Below are positions 46,667-58,600 of a stretch of 64,000 nucleotides of DNA, in pieces. Made by a program: the position numbers and the translations under genes. How positions within the stretch are numbered: position 1 is the first letter of the stretch; every line of letters begins with the position of its first letter. Below the pieces are notes generated by a model, which ran no database searches, was not told the origin of the DNA, and saw only the letters and a list, made by a program, of their open reading frames with translations. Source of the stretch: Heterocephalus glaber (lineage: Eukaryota > Chordata > Mammalia > Rodentia > Bathyergidae); NCBI RefSeq assembly GCF_000247695.1, contig NW_004624747.1:15072057-15136056 (forward strand), given 5' to 3'.

Positions 46667-49600
46667 TAAAGTTAGTCTTCCAAAGCAACTTAAATTCTCA
46701 GTTACACAGTTAAAGGGATGTCAAGTTGTATCTTTTTCTGGTGGTCAACAAACTGAATCATTCAAAATTAACAGCTATCTATTATCTCCTAAGAAGGACA
46801 CTTCTCTCCATGTGTCCCATTCCCATTGTTTTTATGATTAAAGAGCTACTTTATATTGACTAGAATCTCACTTGCTTTAAGAACAATTTGCAATTCACTG
46901 TGTTAGAAATGGAGTATATGAAATGCACAAAGGGGCCAGGGATTTAGCTCAGTGGTTCCATCGCCTGCCTCGCAAGTGCAAGGTCCCGAGTTCAATCCTG
47001 GATACCAAAAAAAAAAAAAAAATTCCTCCCCTCTGCAAATAAACCCTTTGGGCCGGGGATTTGGCTCAATGGTTTCGCCACCGCTGCGCAAGCGCAAGGA
47101 CCCAAGTTCAATCCCTGGTACCAAAAAAGAGAAGAAAAAAAAAGAAATGCACAAAGGCAGATATCACTCTCAGTTTTACTCGTGGAAAAATTAAAGCACA
47201 TCAACTTTTCAGTTTTCTCTAAAACTTGAAAGGTCTAATTTCCAACAGAAAGTACTTTCCAAATAACCACTTTCTATAAATTTTTCCCACTAAAAGCAGT
47301 AGCAATTGAGGACACCAGTAACAAATAGCCAACCTCTGTCCCACTGATAAATATTTTACATGTTTTCTCATAAAATATTAATATCTTTTGTAGGACAATT
47401 ACGTATACTCTATCACGGTGGTGGCAAACCTATGGCACACGTGCTACAGCAGGTTGTTTGTTATCATCAAAAGCTCTAAAAGGTTCGCCATCACTGCCCT
47501 ATCAGATGTACGACAAAGGACTCAATTGTCTTAAGGAAAACAATGTGATTAAAGCATGACACAAATGGATATCAGGAGCAGGTTTTCTCCTCTTGTCTGG
47601 GATGGGGACAGGATCATTTGGTCGCCTCCGCAACTTTCTGGTCATGATGGGTTTCACTTCCATAGAATCTGTGGCAAGAATGGAATGGGTAAATCTATCC
47701 AGCTCCCACTTGGAGTAAGAACTCCTACAATGTAAGAATTATCTGCCTCACAGCCACCCAACCAAAACTGTTTTATTGGGGAGGTTTGGTCCACGCAAAG
47801 TCCAAGCCAGATGCCAATTACCGACTTGACAGAGGGTCTATGCTTACAATATTCAAATCACCTAAGCTAGGTAGGTACACATCCTTCTCGGAAATCCAAC
47901 CCTCTAACACTTCGGCCACGGTAGATAACAAAACAGTACCCTAAAAACTAGTGGCTATTCCTCCTCCACCTCAAATTAAGATGCCAGGTTTTTGGAACTG
48001 AAAGAACTGCAAGGTCATCTCACTTGACTAATTTCCACTGTTCCCACCGAGGTGTGGGGCTAAAACACACTGGTACAAAAGGTTCTTTTACAGGCCATTG
48101 GTCTCGGTGCCCACATTTTTTACATGGAGTTTTCATTTACAAACTCAGACTCTTTTCTAACCTTTTGTAGCTACCTGACTTCAAGAATGATACAACGAAA
48201 GCACACAATAAAGCCTCTTTTCGCCCACTTGACTTCTCTCTGCAGTCAGACACTGCCACTGACTCCCCCATACCTTGGAGGCTCTCCTCCAACAGCCACT
48301 CAAATCTCTGATTTGCCCTTTGGGGTCCTTTTTCGCCAGCAGGCTCCTTCATCCTGGTGATCTCTGGGGTCCACTCAGTCCTCAAGCTGTACCCCGCTGA
48401 ATGTCCACTCCCTACTCCCTGCTCTACCAGCCCTCTGGATGGCAATCCACTCTCTCCTGGCAAACTCATTTCTCCTCCTCATTCCCCCTCTCAAAGCTGC
48501 CTCTTCTGCACCCCAGGGGCACTGAATCTGACTCCCTTCAGTGCTCAAAAAAATCTCTTCTGTGACTCATCTCCCTTCACCCAGGCATCAAAGTCACCAC
48601 ATAATGTTAAGTGTGCCGCAACTATGGGCCCTCATCTTTTCAATGACACAGTTCCATCCCCATCGGCGGACTCTGCCATAGCGAGTTCATCCTCCCCTCC
48701 CTCAAAGTGATCTCCTAAGATAGATATCAGGTCATTTGGCATACTGTTCACTTTTCAATAGGTATTTCAATGGCTTACCGCCCTCTACAGAATGAAGGCC
48801 AAGCCTCTGTTCTATTTGTCCTTACTTCATTCACACTCACTGTTTGTGCAAGCTTTTAGCTCTTCTGTTACCCAAAGACATCATACTTTCAGGTCATCAA
48901 GCTTTTGTACACTGTTCTCTCTGCCTAGCTTCCTCTTTATTGCCCGGCAAATGCCTACATAACATCTTTTGACAGTCTGCTTGATACTCCCCTTTCTGTG
49001 ACAGCTTCCATGGGCAGAGGCTCATCCTACCTTCCGAGTAACCAAGACATATGTGCCACCCTCCACTGCACCAAGTGCCACCCTATATTGAACATTCCCC
49101 CACTGGATGTTGAGTGTGCAATTCTACCACAGCATGAAATGTGTCCTTACCCCAGTACAAAGTGTTAAGAACCAGATGAAGTCAAGCTGATCACAAGATA
49201 AATTTAATTCATGATTATGCACACTTATCAGCAAAGCAGGCAGGACAGAGTTGCAGGACCCTACCACAAGAATGTGCAGGACCTTAAGAGCACATATCAA
49301 GTTCTCTACACAAACTCAGAAGATGTTTCTTCATGTTGCTCTTAGAACAGACATGGATAATACTGATTTTTTTTTCCTATGAGTGGAACGGAGATAAAAT
49401 AAGAACTACACACCTAATAAATATTTGTAAAGGTAGACTTGGAAGTGGGGGTAGGAGGATACACATAACCTTGGGAGGAGGGTGGAAGCTTTCTCCCTAC
49501 AAGCAATCTTTACCCTCACTACCCTCACCAATGGCTGGTGGCACAGCACCGTGGTTAAAAACATGGGCATCACACCAACAGGCCTGACTCCCTACAGCAG

Positions 49601-52600
49601 CTGAGTGATCTAAGGCAGGCTACGGGAATGCTGTGTCTCACGCTTCCTCATCTCATGGAGGGTGTTCACGGGTGCTGTGAGGGTTACAGAAATGGCACAT
49701 GGGACTGGCCTCACAAAGCTCAAATTGAGGCTGGCTTTTCTTATCATGCTTTCAGGGAGGAAAACACTATACAAAGATCTTTTTAAAAGGACAAGGTGAA
49801 ACAGCTGTGCGAAAGCTGAATACCACTAGGCAGCTGATATCAACTGTGATACACTGCAAAATACAGAATTTGGCAACCAAAGTGTGAAAGGAGTTCACCC
49901 AACCCAAGACAGCACCAGAGGAAAGGCAATGCCCTATGACTACTGCAAAATGTTCTAGTTCTACTAACAGGGGGATGGGCTTGTGGGCAGCACACATTGG
50001 AAGAAAGCCAAGTAAAGATGTGCCTGACAGGACCTAAGAGTACCAAAACCAGCCAAGCCACTAAACTGAAAAGTCATAACTGCACACTTATAAATCAGAA
50101 AATGTAATCAAATTTTCTTAAAAGTAGTGAAAAATCAATCCATTTTATTAGCCTGGTCCCAGGAATAACCTGGTGAATTTTATCCAAATAACTACCTTCT
50201 GCAGAAGGAAGTGCTCTGAAGGAGCTCCTAAAATGCATCAGCATGTTTCTACCACCACTTAGGAGAGATGAAGCACCAGGGAGCAGGCCTGATCAGTGGC
50301 CCACTTGGAAGAAGTGATTAAGGGGGAGACCAGCCTACATATACAGCCCCAGGGGACCGGGGATTTAGCTCAGTGGTTCCGCCTCCTGCTTTGCAAGCGC
50401 AAGGACCCGAGTTCGATCCCCGGTACCAAAATAAATAAATAAATAAACAAACAAACAAATAAATAAATAAATAAAAATATACAGCCCCAGGACCACACAG
50501 TACATAAGATTATCCACCTTGCTTCAACTGCAGGTTTGGTTAGCTGGCTTTGACAGTAGATTTTCCAAAGAGAGATGGGCTAGCCTAACTATCTGCATCC
50601 GAGTCTGCCTGACAGTTCTATCACTCGCTGTCCACAACAGCTGGCATGCTGACTTTGTAACATCAGTCTCCTGTGCGTCTGGCCAGTAAGAGTCCCACAG
50701 AACTCAATCTTTACACACTCACAAAATTAAACTCCCAGAACTGAATTTGAAGCTCAGAACCCGCAGTGTGACCACCCTGGAGAAGGCACCTGAGCAAGGA
50801 ATTATGTCAGCATTCCTCTCAGATGTTGTGCACCAAACCCAAAGTCCTCTGAGTGGCTTTAGGTAGCCTCTCTGATCCAGGACTCTTCAAAGATTTGCTT
50901 CAGTGGGAACACTATCTTCAGGATGCAGTGAACAAACAACTACAGCAGACATGGGAGGGTTTATGTGAGAGAACAAACAATGGACAAGGTCTCCAACTCC
51001 TCTCCAAACCACCTCACAGGCCCCAGGAAACGTGAGATACAGGTGCCTGCTCCCAAACAGCGCCTGGTCTGCCCTCTAAAAAATGGGAATGCAGGCTGAG
51101 CCAGTGCCAGGCAGTTATCAAAGAGCATCCCTGTGGAAGGAGAGCCCTGACAATATCAATTGCCTGCAATCAACATGCATTTACCAATTTACTGACAAGG
51201 CTTTTGTTCTGCACTTTTTGGGCCTAGTTCTTAGCTTCCAACTGCTCACCTGCTTACAGGGTTCTAGTGCAGTAAAAGCTTCATTTTAACATACTTTAAC
51301 CATTAGAATAAGCTCAGGCACAATCTCACTCTTATACGGAATCTAGAGAAGCTGACCTCAGACACACAGAGGATAGGACAGTGGCTCCCAAAGGCTGGAT
51401 AAAGAGAAATTAGCCATTGCAAAGTTCCAGTTAGATTAGAAAGTGTAAGTCTTGGGGTTCTACTACACAGCAAGGTGACTATGGTTAACAGTATTGTGTT
51501 CAGTGTATCACAACTGTTACCAGAATGTAAGAATCTGAATGTAATCACCACAAAGAAATAATAAATATAGTAGATAAATATGCTAATAGCCCAGTCTAAC
51601 AACTACACAATGCAGATAATGTATCAAAATATCCCCATACTCCATAAATATGTGCAATTATGTGTCGGTTAAAAACCAAATTTAAAAACAAGCCCACAAT
51701 TGTTTAGCTATTGGGAAAAATGAGTTGCAGTGATTCCAAGAAGCATTTTTATTTCCTTTTTTTTGCTGGTACTAGATAGCCCCAGTCATTTTTTTTGGTT
51801 TTTTAAGACAGAGTCTCACTAAGTCACTAAGTTGCCCAGCCAGGCTCGAACTAGCAGTCCTCCTGCCTCAGCCTCCCAGAGTGCTGAGATTACAGGCATG
51901 TGCCACCACACCTGGCTTCAAAGGAGCATCTTAATAGGACATAAGTGTAGAAAGAAAAGCTGGAGAGTAGACCTGTAGCAGACTGGCAACTTCAGTTCCC
52001 TAAAGCAGAGTCAGTGCAAAATGGAGCTGGACCGGGAACCACAGCAGCACCCACACGCTCCATCCTATGTTTCTCTCTAGTGGGCTGTCAGGCTCACCTA
52101 CGTTGCCACAAATCCACATTGCAAGGGTGACCACAAATAGGAGGCAAGAATGAAAGACAAGCCTGAGACATTTCTAGCTAAATGGATCCACCTTGAGACC
52201 ACATTCCTAAATGAAATAAATCGAACACATATGTTTAATATCACATTGTTTCTCTGGTATGAGAAACCAAAAGTGGAAATAAGGACTAAAATGTACAGTA
52301 GATATGAGGAAATGGGAAGAAAGTGTTCAAATGGGAAGGGAAACAAGGGAGAGGGAAGAGGAATGGATGGAAGGGATACAAAAAAAAGTGAATAGAAGGA
52401 AAAAAACTCTTTGAGAACATAGACGTTACCCATCAGTCTAATTCTGTGACACCGTCCCATGTCCCCTCCCTGAGTTATCAGGAGAGTTGGTATAATGTGG
52501 TTAAGAGAGCATGCTTAGTATCAAATTCTACCTAGCTCATTGGGGAACCTGGGGCAAATGGCTCCACTTCTCAGAGTCTGCTCTGCCATCTGTAAACTCA

Positions 52601-55600
52601 GGGTAGGACACCCAAAATCAAGAGGAGCTGCAGAACTAATAGGGTTACACTTCCCAAGTCCAGAGTGTTTCCTCTGCTGGCCATTTTCCAAGGCACAGTA
52701 TAGGCATCGCATCATCTCATCCTCAACGAACCCTAAGTAGTCGGTTCCATCATCCCTTTGCCGAGTGAGGAAATCTACCCCAACTAGCTTACAATGAGCC
52801 AAGGCTCTCCTCCAGTCTGTCCGCCTGCAGAAGGAGCACTAGCATTTTTGCACAATGCCTAGTTCAATGTTAAGTGCTCAGGAAAAAGACTTCTATTTTG
52901 ACATTATAATGACCCATCATGCCAGCTATGAATCTAGGGTTTTCTAAAAGCAGCTCACAGGCTTTACTGAGGCCATGAGTAGCTTCCACAGGGGCCCTTG
53001 GTAAGAAAGAACTTAAAACAGAAAATGAAGTGGTAGTTAGGGAGCTGCTAGAATAAAGGAGAAAAGAAGGCTACTCTAGCAACAAGAAAAATCAATTAAT
53101 GATAAAGCTCCCTACATTTGAAAGCTCACTGGGTTCTCACTGATTATTTAGATTGTTTATAGTTTTGGCGGCAGCATCAGAGAAAAATCACACTCAGACA
53201 ATTCTACCTACCACCTCACTACTAAAGGTGCGATCTGGCCAGCAGCCCTGGGAGGAGGTTAGAAATGCCTTCACCCAAGACCCTCTGAAACAGTCTGCCT
53301 TTCATCAAGACTCCAGGGGACCCACCGAGGCATTAAAGCTGAAGAAGCTCTGACCTCAAGCTCATCCCAGCCTCTTTGCCTACCGCACACCTGTTTCCCC
53401 AAGTTCTCCATGGGAAGTGAAGCTGCTGAAGAGGATACCCAGCTAACTCCCAGAGGTATGTAAACGCTTTGCATTCAGACAACATAGCAGCAGGTCACTG
53501 ACACACTTATTTCTAAAGGGTCCTCTGAACTAAGCTTTTCATCAGCCTCTTATTTGACTTTGATTTTAAACAGGTCTTCATGTTGAATCAGAAAGGGACA
53601 TTTTAAGAAATATCTTTTCTGGGCAGAGCTGGGCAACATCAGTATTGGGAATCAATCCACAAAGGTGAAGTCAGTCACTCAATTAGAGGAATGAAATCAG
53701 GCCTTTAATCCAGCACCATAGCAGCACCATCTGTGGAAATGCTAATTATCCTTCTAGCTCCAGTGCCTTTTGTTTCCACACTCTATCATTACCTTGGCAG
53801 TGCTTTCCATACCAAGGGTACCAAATGGCTTGAGGAAGGACATCAGCACCTTTAATGCCCATGGCTAGCTTTAAACACTTCTACAATCTAATTTTTTTTT
53901 TTTTGCATTACAAATGATTTCACTGCATTTATTTGTCTTTTCTACCCTGGCAGGCTGTCTTAAGTCACTAAGGATGCCTCCTGTCCCACTTAAGATTCTG
54001 GCAGTAAAATCTACTGGCCAAATAATGTCTACTGCATGTCAATACCTAGGACGACAAATCACAGGTAAGGTGATTATTCTTCCCTACAGATGGAAAGGCA
54101 GCAGCTATAAACTGACAATATTTCCCACTGGCCTATGAAGGCTCCCAAACATCTGGTGGCTCTAGCAGAGGGCGATGAGGCATCACTGCCAGTCAGGGCC
54201 ACCATCAAAGAAAATGGTGTGTGGGTCAGAAATAGACAGGTAGACTGGCACAGGATGAGGTACCAAAGTATTAGTGTCTAGAAAGCATTTCAACAAGAAC
54301 AAGGCAGCACTGTCTGGAGATGCTATCTTAGCATCCATTTTCCCTAAAACAAAATTTCCAAACTGCTCTCAGAGGCTTTTAAGAAACTCACTCTTTTTTG
54401 CCAAGTCTTTCAATGAAGAAGTAAGTATCAGAGATATCTTTTGAGGAGTCAGTCTCCTCCCTTCCAACACGCCCAGCCTGACACAATTACATTCTCATCC
54501 GGGCATCACTGGACTGGAGCTAGAAGTCTGTGTCAACAAGAAGGCCAAGCTGGTTCACAGCATAAGTATGTGGGGGAAGAACATGCAGATCTTAACTGGT
54601 TACTTTTAATTTCAAAATTAGCTCCAAGATCTTCCATAAAAACACTACAATTCCTATGGAACCCTCTTAAAATCAGACATGCCAGAGCCCCAGTACCTTC
54701 TAAACATGATTATAAAAGTTAATTTTTGGAAATTGCGCAGAAGGCAGTCCACCTATTCAAGTAATATACTCGCTGCTGACTTGCTTTGCAGTATTTGACA
54801 GGTTCCAAAATTCCCTGTATTCTTCTAGGATTCATCAGTCTACATATGGTGGCAGAAGAGTTGGCCCATATTGCTTCTCCCTGAAACTTGCCTAGAACCT
54901 GCTGAGCTCCCATATGCAGAGCACTAAACTCTAGAAGGCTAGAGAAGAATTGGCTCCCAGTCTCGTGTAACTTCACTACCTTTACAGGAGAATAGTTAAG
55001 GTTAGCTACCCTGTTGGGATCTCATCGGCCCTTTCTGAAACGTTCACAGTAACACCTGAGGGAAGGGATCTAACAGCACAGATGACATAGCCAAAAGCCA
55101 CTGCTCCCACAGCCAACTCAAAAAAACGATAATGCCTTTTCTGTATTTTAAGGCAGACTGAAAAAAGCAAAGCAGAGAGATTCCCATCACCACAGATGGA
55201 TGTGGGTAATTCGGGAATGTGACCAAGCCACAAATGGCAGCAGACCTGGAATTAAAGAAAACATAAGCCTAAGCTCATAATTGCTGTTAAAGGTCTACAT
55301 TTATTGAATACTTGTTACATATAGGTCAGTATTCTAGGCATTTATATTTCTAACTACAATCCTGTGAGCTAGGGTATGATCAACCCCACTTTACAGTGGA
55401 GAAAACAGACTCAGAAGTCAAAAGAGCTTGACTAAGGTGACAAAGCCGACAGAAGGTGTGCCTGGAACTCTGATCTGTGATGTCAAAGCCTGCTCTGTGT
55501 TCCCATGCTCTGCTCTAGAGGTGTGAGACCCAAGTAGGAACTGGAGCAGCAGACCACCGAACTCCCAGGACCCCACCCTACAGGCCTTCATACCTCCTGT

Positions 55601-58600
55601 CAGTTCCATGGTCAGCTTTTCATTTTCAATCATTTTCTTCTTTTCTTCTAGCTCAGCAATCAGGTTCTCTTTCAATTCAACCTTCTTATCTTCAAATTCT
55701 TTCACTGCTGCTTTCTTTTCTTTAATGTAATTTCTTTCCACTTGTTCAGTCTGAGCAAAAGAGAAACATAGGCTAGGGGTGTATGGCCTAGGCAGCCAGG
55801 GCTGCAACTCGAAGTTCAGCTCTGTCCTCAAAAGCAAAGAAAATACCTTTGCTAGTAATAGGAAAAAAGCTTTGCTCACACACACTTGCAGTAAGCGGGT
55901 GTCTGGGAACAGGTTTCCCAATGAGTGCACACGTTGCCACTCAGGTAGTTCCTGTTCCCGATGATGTCTTAAGTATTATGGCTTTAACAGAACACAAATC
56001 TCTCAAAGATAGTAGTCCCTTTCAAGGCACAATTTCAAAAAATAGCACTTTCCAGATAAAGCATCTATATTCAAAATTAATTACATGACATTGAGGCCAG
56101 ACAATATGGGTTACTATTTTTGATACTTACAGTAAGATGAGAAACAACTACAGTAGACCACTCATAAGGTGCCTGAACCCTGGAGTACTCAACACTGACA
56201 CTGAACTGAAATTAAAAATTATTTTAAATCTCACCAGTGCACTAAGTAATGAACAAGGGGCTTAAGGTGGGCTATGGCTGTGGGTCATGTGATCCTTCAG
56301 GCCGACACTATGTGCACTGAACTGATTTTAGCACTTAAATGGTTTCCAGTAACATGGGTCTAATAAACCATGACATTCTCAAAAAGTACCCCACAAATAC
56401 ACACCATGCCAGGAGCAGTACTGCAATCAAGACTCTGGCCCTAATCTCTAAGCCACAGCACTGAGCTGACACAGAAGCAGCACAGAGATGTCTGTGGAAT
56501 GAAAAGAAACATGAAAATATTGTCTTTCCATTGGCCCAGAGAGCTTCAGGTATAAAATGGATCTGTCAAGCCAATTCATAAACTGAGCTGCTTGGAGGAC
56601 CACTATCAAATTATTATGCCACTAAAATTCAGATACTTCCAAATGGCTTTAACTGACATACAAGTCAAAAGAAAGCAGTAAGGGGTGAGCATCCCCTAAA
56701 TCCTTCAGATAAATAGAGGCTGCTCAACAAGAAATGAACAGATCAATGGTGGCAAACCTATGGCATGCGCACCCCAGTAGGTTGTTTGCATCACTGAAAG
56801 CTCTAAAAGGTTCACCACCCCTGGAATAGATGGACCCTCAGAAGTGAGACCAAGTATCAGGTAGGTAATAAGGGCTTCCAAACTACTCTGTGACAGAAGG
56901 AAAGGCCGCCGGATCCAGAAAGCATGATTCCAGGCTCAGAAAGAGCCTGCAAACGCAAAAGGTCTATGGTACTTACTTCCAGCTGGAGGAAGAGTTCTGA
57001 AAGAGATAAAAAGTACAATTAGATTCGCTAGGCATGCCACCTTTCTAGACAGGGATGTTAGGATTCATTTAGAAGCTGTAATTGCTTTCTGAAAGCACGT
57101 TACACAAAGCAAATCTTTTCATCAGTAAAGTGCTGACACGCGAGAAGAGTAAGGATGCAAGAAGTAGTCGTGTTGAGTTAGAATTTGCCCCTGAACAGAG
57201 TCAGCTCTGGCACTTCTGCTGGGGAGGCGGGGGCAGGGTAAGCAGCAAAACTAAACCACCTTGGCAAAGTAAGTCATCCCTTCCTCCACTCATCCTCATT
57301 CTCTAGGAATGTAAGTCAGACCCTTGACTTACAAACCTGCTCAGTTCCCAGGGGCAGGTTAACTAAGTCAACACAGCTGAGATCTGGTTGCTTACCTGGG
57401 GCACACGCTATAGATAACAAGAGGCAGATGAATCTTCCATTAACCTAATTAACCCAAGTTGTTTGTATGTTAAGCCGGTTGTAACTAGAGGGCCCACTGT
57501 AGTTGCAAAAACTGCAGGACAGGTCAGGAAGACACATGGCAACTACTCCTGAAGCGAGTCTGCCTTGATGTTTTGAAGGTATTGCGGAAAGGGCCCCATG
57601 TGACAAGGATGGTGCTCCCAGAGAATCCAGAGGACAGAGGTTCTGGGCTTCCTTGGGGTCTACTCACGGGCACCAAGCTCTGCTCACACTGAAGCTCCTG
57701 CCCACCACACACACTTGGGCCTCTCTGATCACACTCCAAGCTCCTGGTCTAATGCAGCCTCCAGCTTGGGGTCTTTCTGGACAGCCCCTCCCTCATCAAG
57801 CTCCTTTCAGACATCCTAAAGTATCCTCCCACAGGTATTTGGCTCCTATTGTATGCCACATAGTAACTATTTTCCTAGAAACCCTCCTCCACTGGACTGT
57901 GAGCCCCTCTACACCTCTAGTACATCAAACCAAAAAGGTCTTCGGCTTCTAATCTTTCCTCAGTGACACAGGGCCTGCTGCATATGGTATGCAAAGACTA
58001 CTGGTGAGCCAGTAACTCTGCAGTACCCACTATAGTTTACCATAGCCTTCTCTGCAAACCTGATAAACCCTACACTCATTCCTCAGAAAAAAGCATATTC
58101 ACACATGCTCCAAAGACTTTTTAGAGTTCTAAGACCCCAGGTTAGGAGCTCAGATGTCAATGAACAAGTTGTTGGATGAGAAAAATTAACTGAAGAAAAG
58201 GACAAGCCACTGATCATTTTCTAGCCTGGGAGTCTTTTTTTGGTCCAGGGAATCACCCGAGCACATCCAGCCCAATATGCTCATTCCTATGCCTGGTTCA
58301 GACTGTACCATCCAAGAACAAGACAGACACACCTGAAGTCCTGTGCCATCTGAGAAATCACACCAGCATCAACAAGACAAAATGACAATTAGCACTTAGA
58401 GCTGGTAGTTGTTGTTTCAGTTAAAGCTGCCAGACACCAGACACAACCAAAGCAGGTGGATTATCTCTGCACAGAATGGGCTTTTTAAAGCTCAAGTCAC
58501 GACTGATTTAGGAGCTCTTCCTCATTTTCACCTGGAGGGAAGAAATGTTTAGGAAACCACACACAAAGACAGGATGGAGTGTCTGTGAGGTGAATTAAGA

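Larger units (their letters stand above)
46305..47572 (-). other. SUDS3: AT-AC U12-type (minor spliceosome) intron of SUDS3, 1268 bp
   Basis: On the minus strand the intron starts ATATCCATTT, one mismatch from the U12 donor consensus ATATCCTTT. It ends CAACAC, with a branch-like CCTTTAACT about 10 nt upstream and no long polypyrimidine tract. Only this AT-AC junction joins CCT G to CT CAG and restores the family sequence PAPAQLNYLL. An AG acceptor 5 nt further on (CTCAG) would lose two residues and break the frame. Inside are a (CA)n tract, a double ID SINE and a hAT MITE 76 bp from the donor. Confidence 0.93.
47669..55593 (-). other. SUDS3 intron (7925 bp)
   Basis: The longest fully contained intron. 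It holds L2, MIR, ID, L1 3' ends, B1 and two unique blocks (47700-48700; 53100-55280), with no exon-like frame that fits the protein. Confidence 0.88.

Noticed and set aside
47573..47668. A GT donor for the exon preceding the U12 intron
   Set aside because: No GT in frame gives the family sequence; only the AT-AC pair joins the codons correctly.
50354..50430. tRNA-Ala-like gene
   Set aside because: Has box A and box B but an A-rich tail and 15-bp target duplication, so it is a retroposed SINE. The same applies to the other ID bodies.
55418..55930. 170-codon minus-strand frame as a separate gene
   Set aside because: Its middle is the 157-nt SUDS3 exon; the flanks are intron read-through interrupted by clear splice sites.
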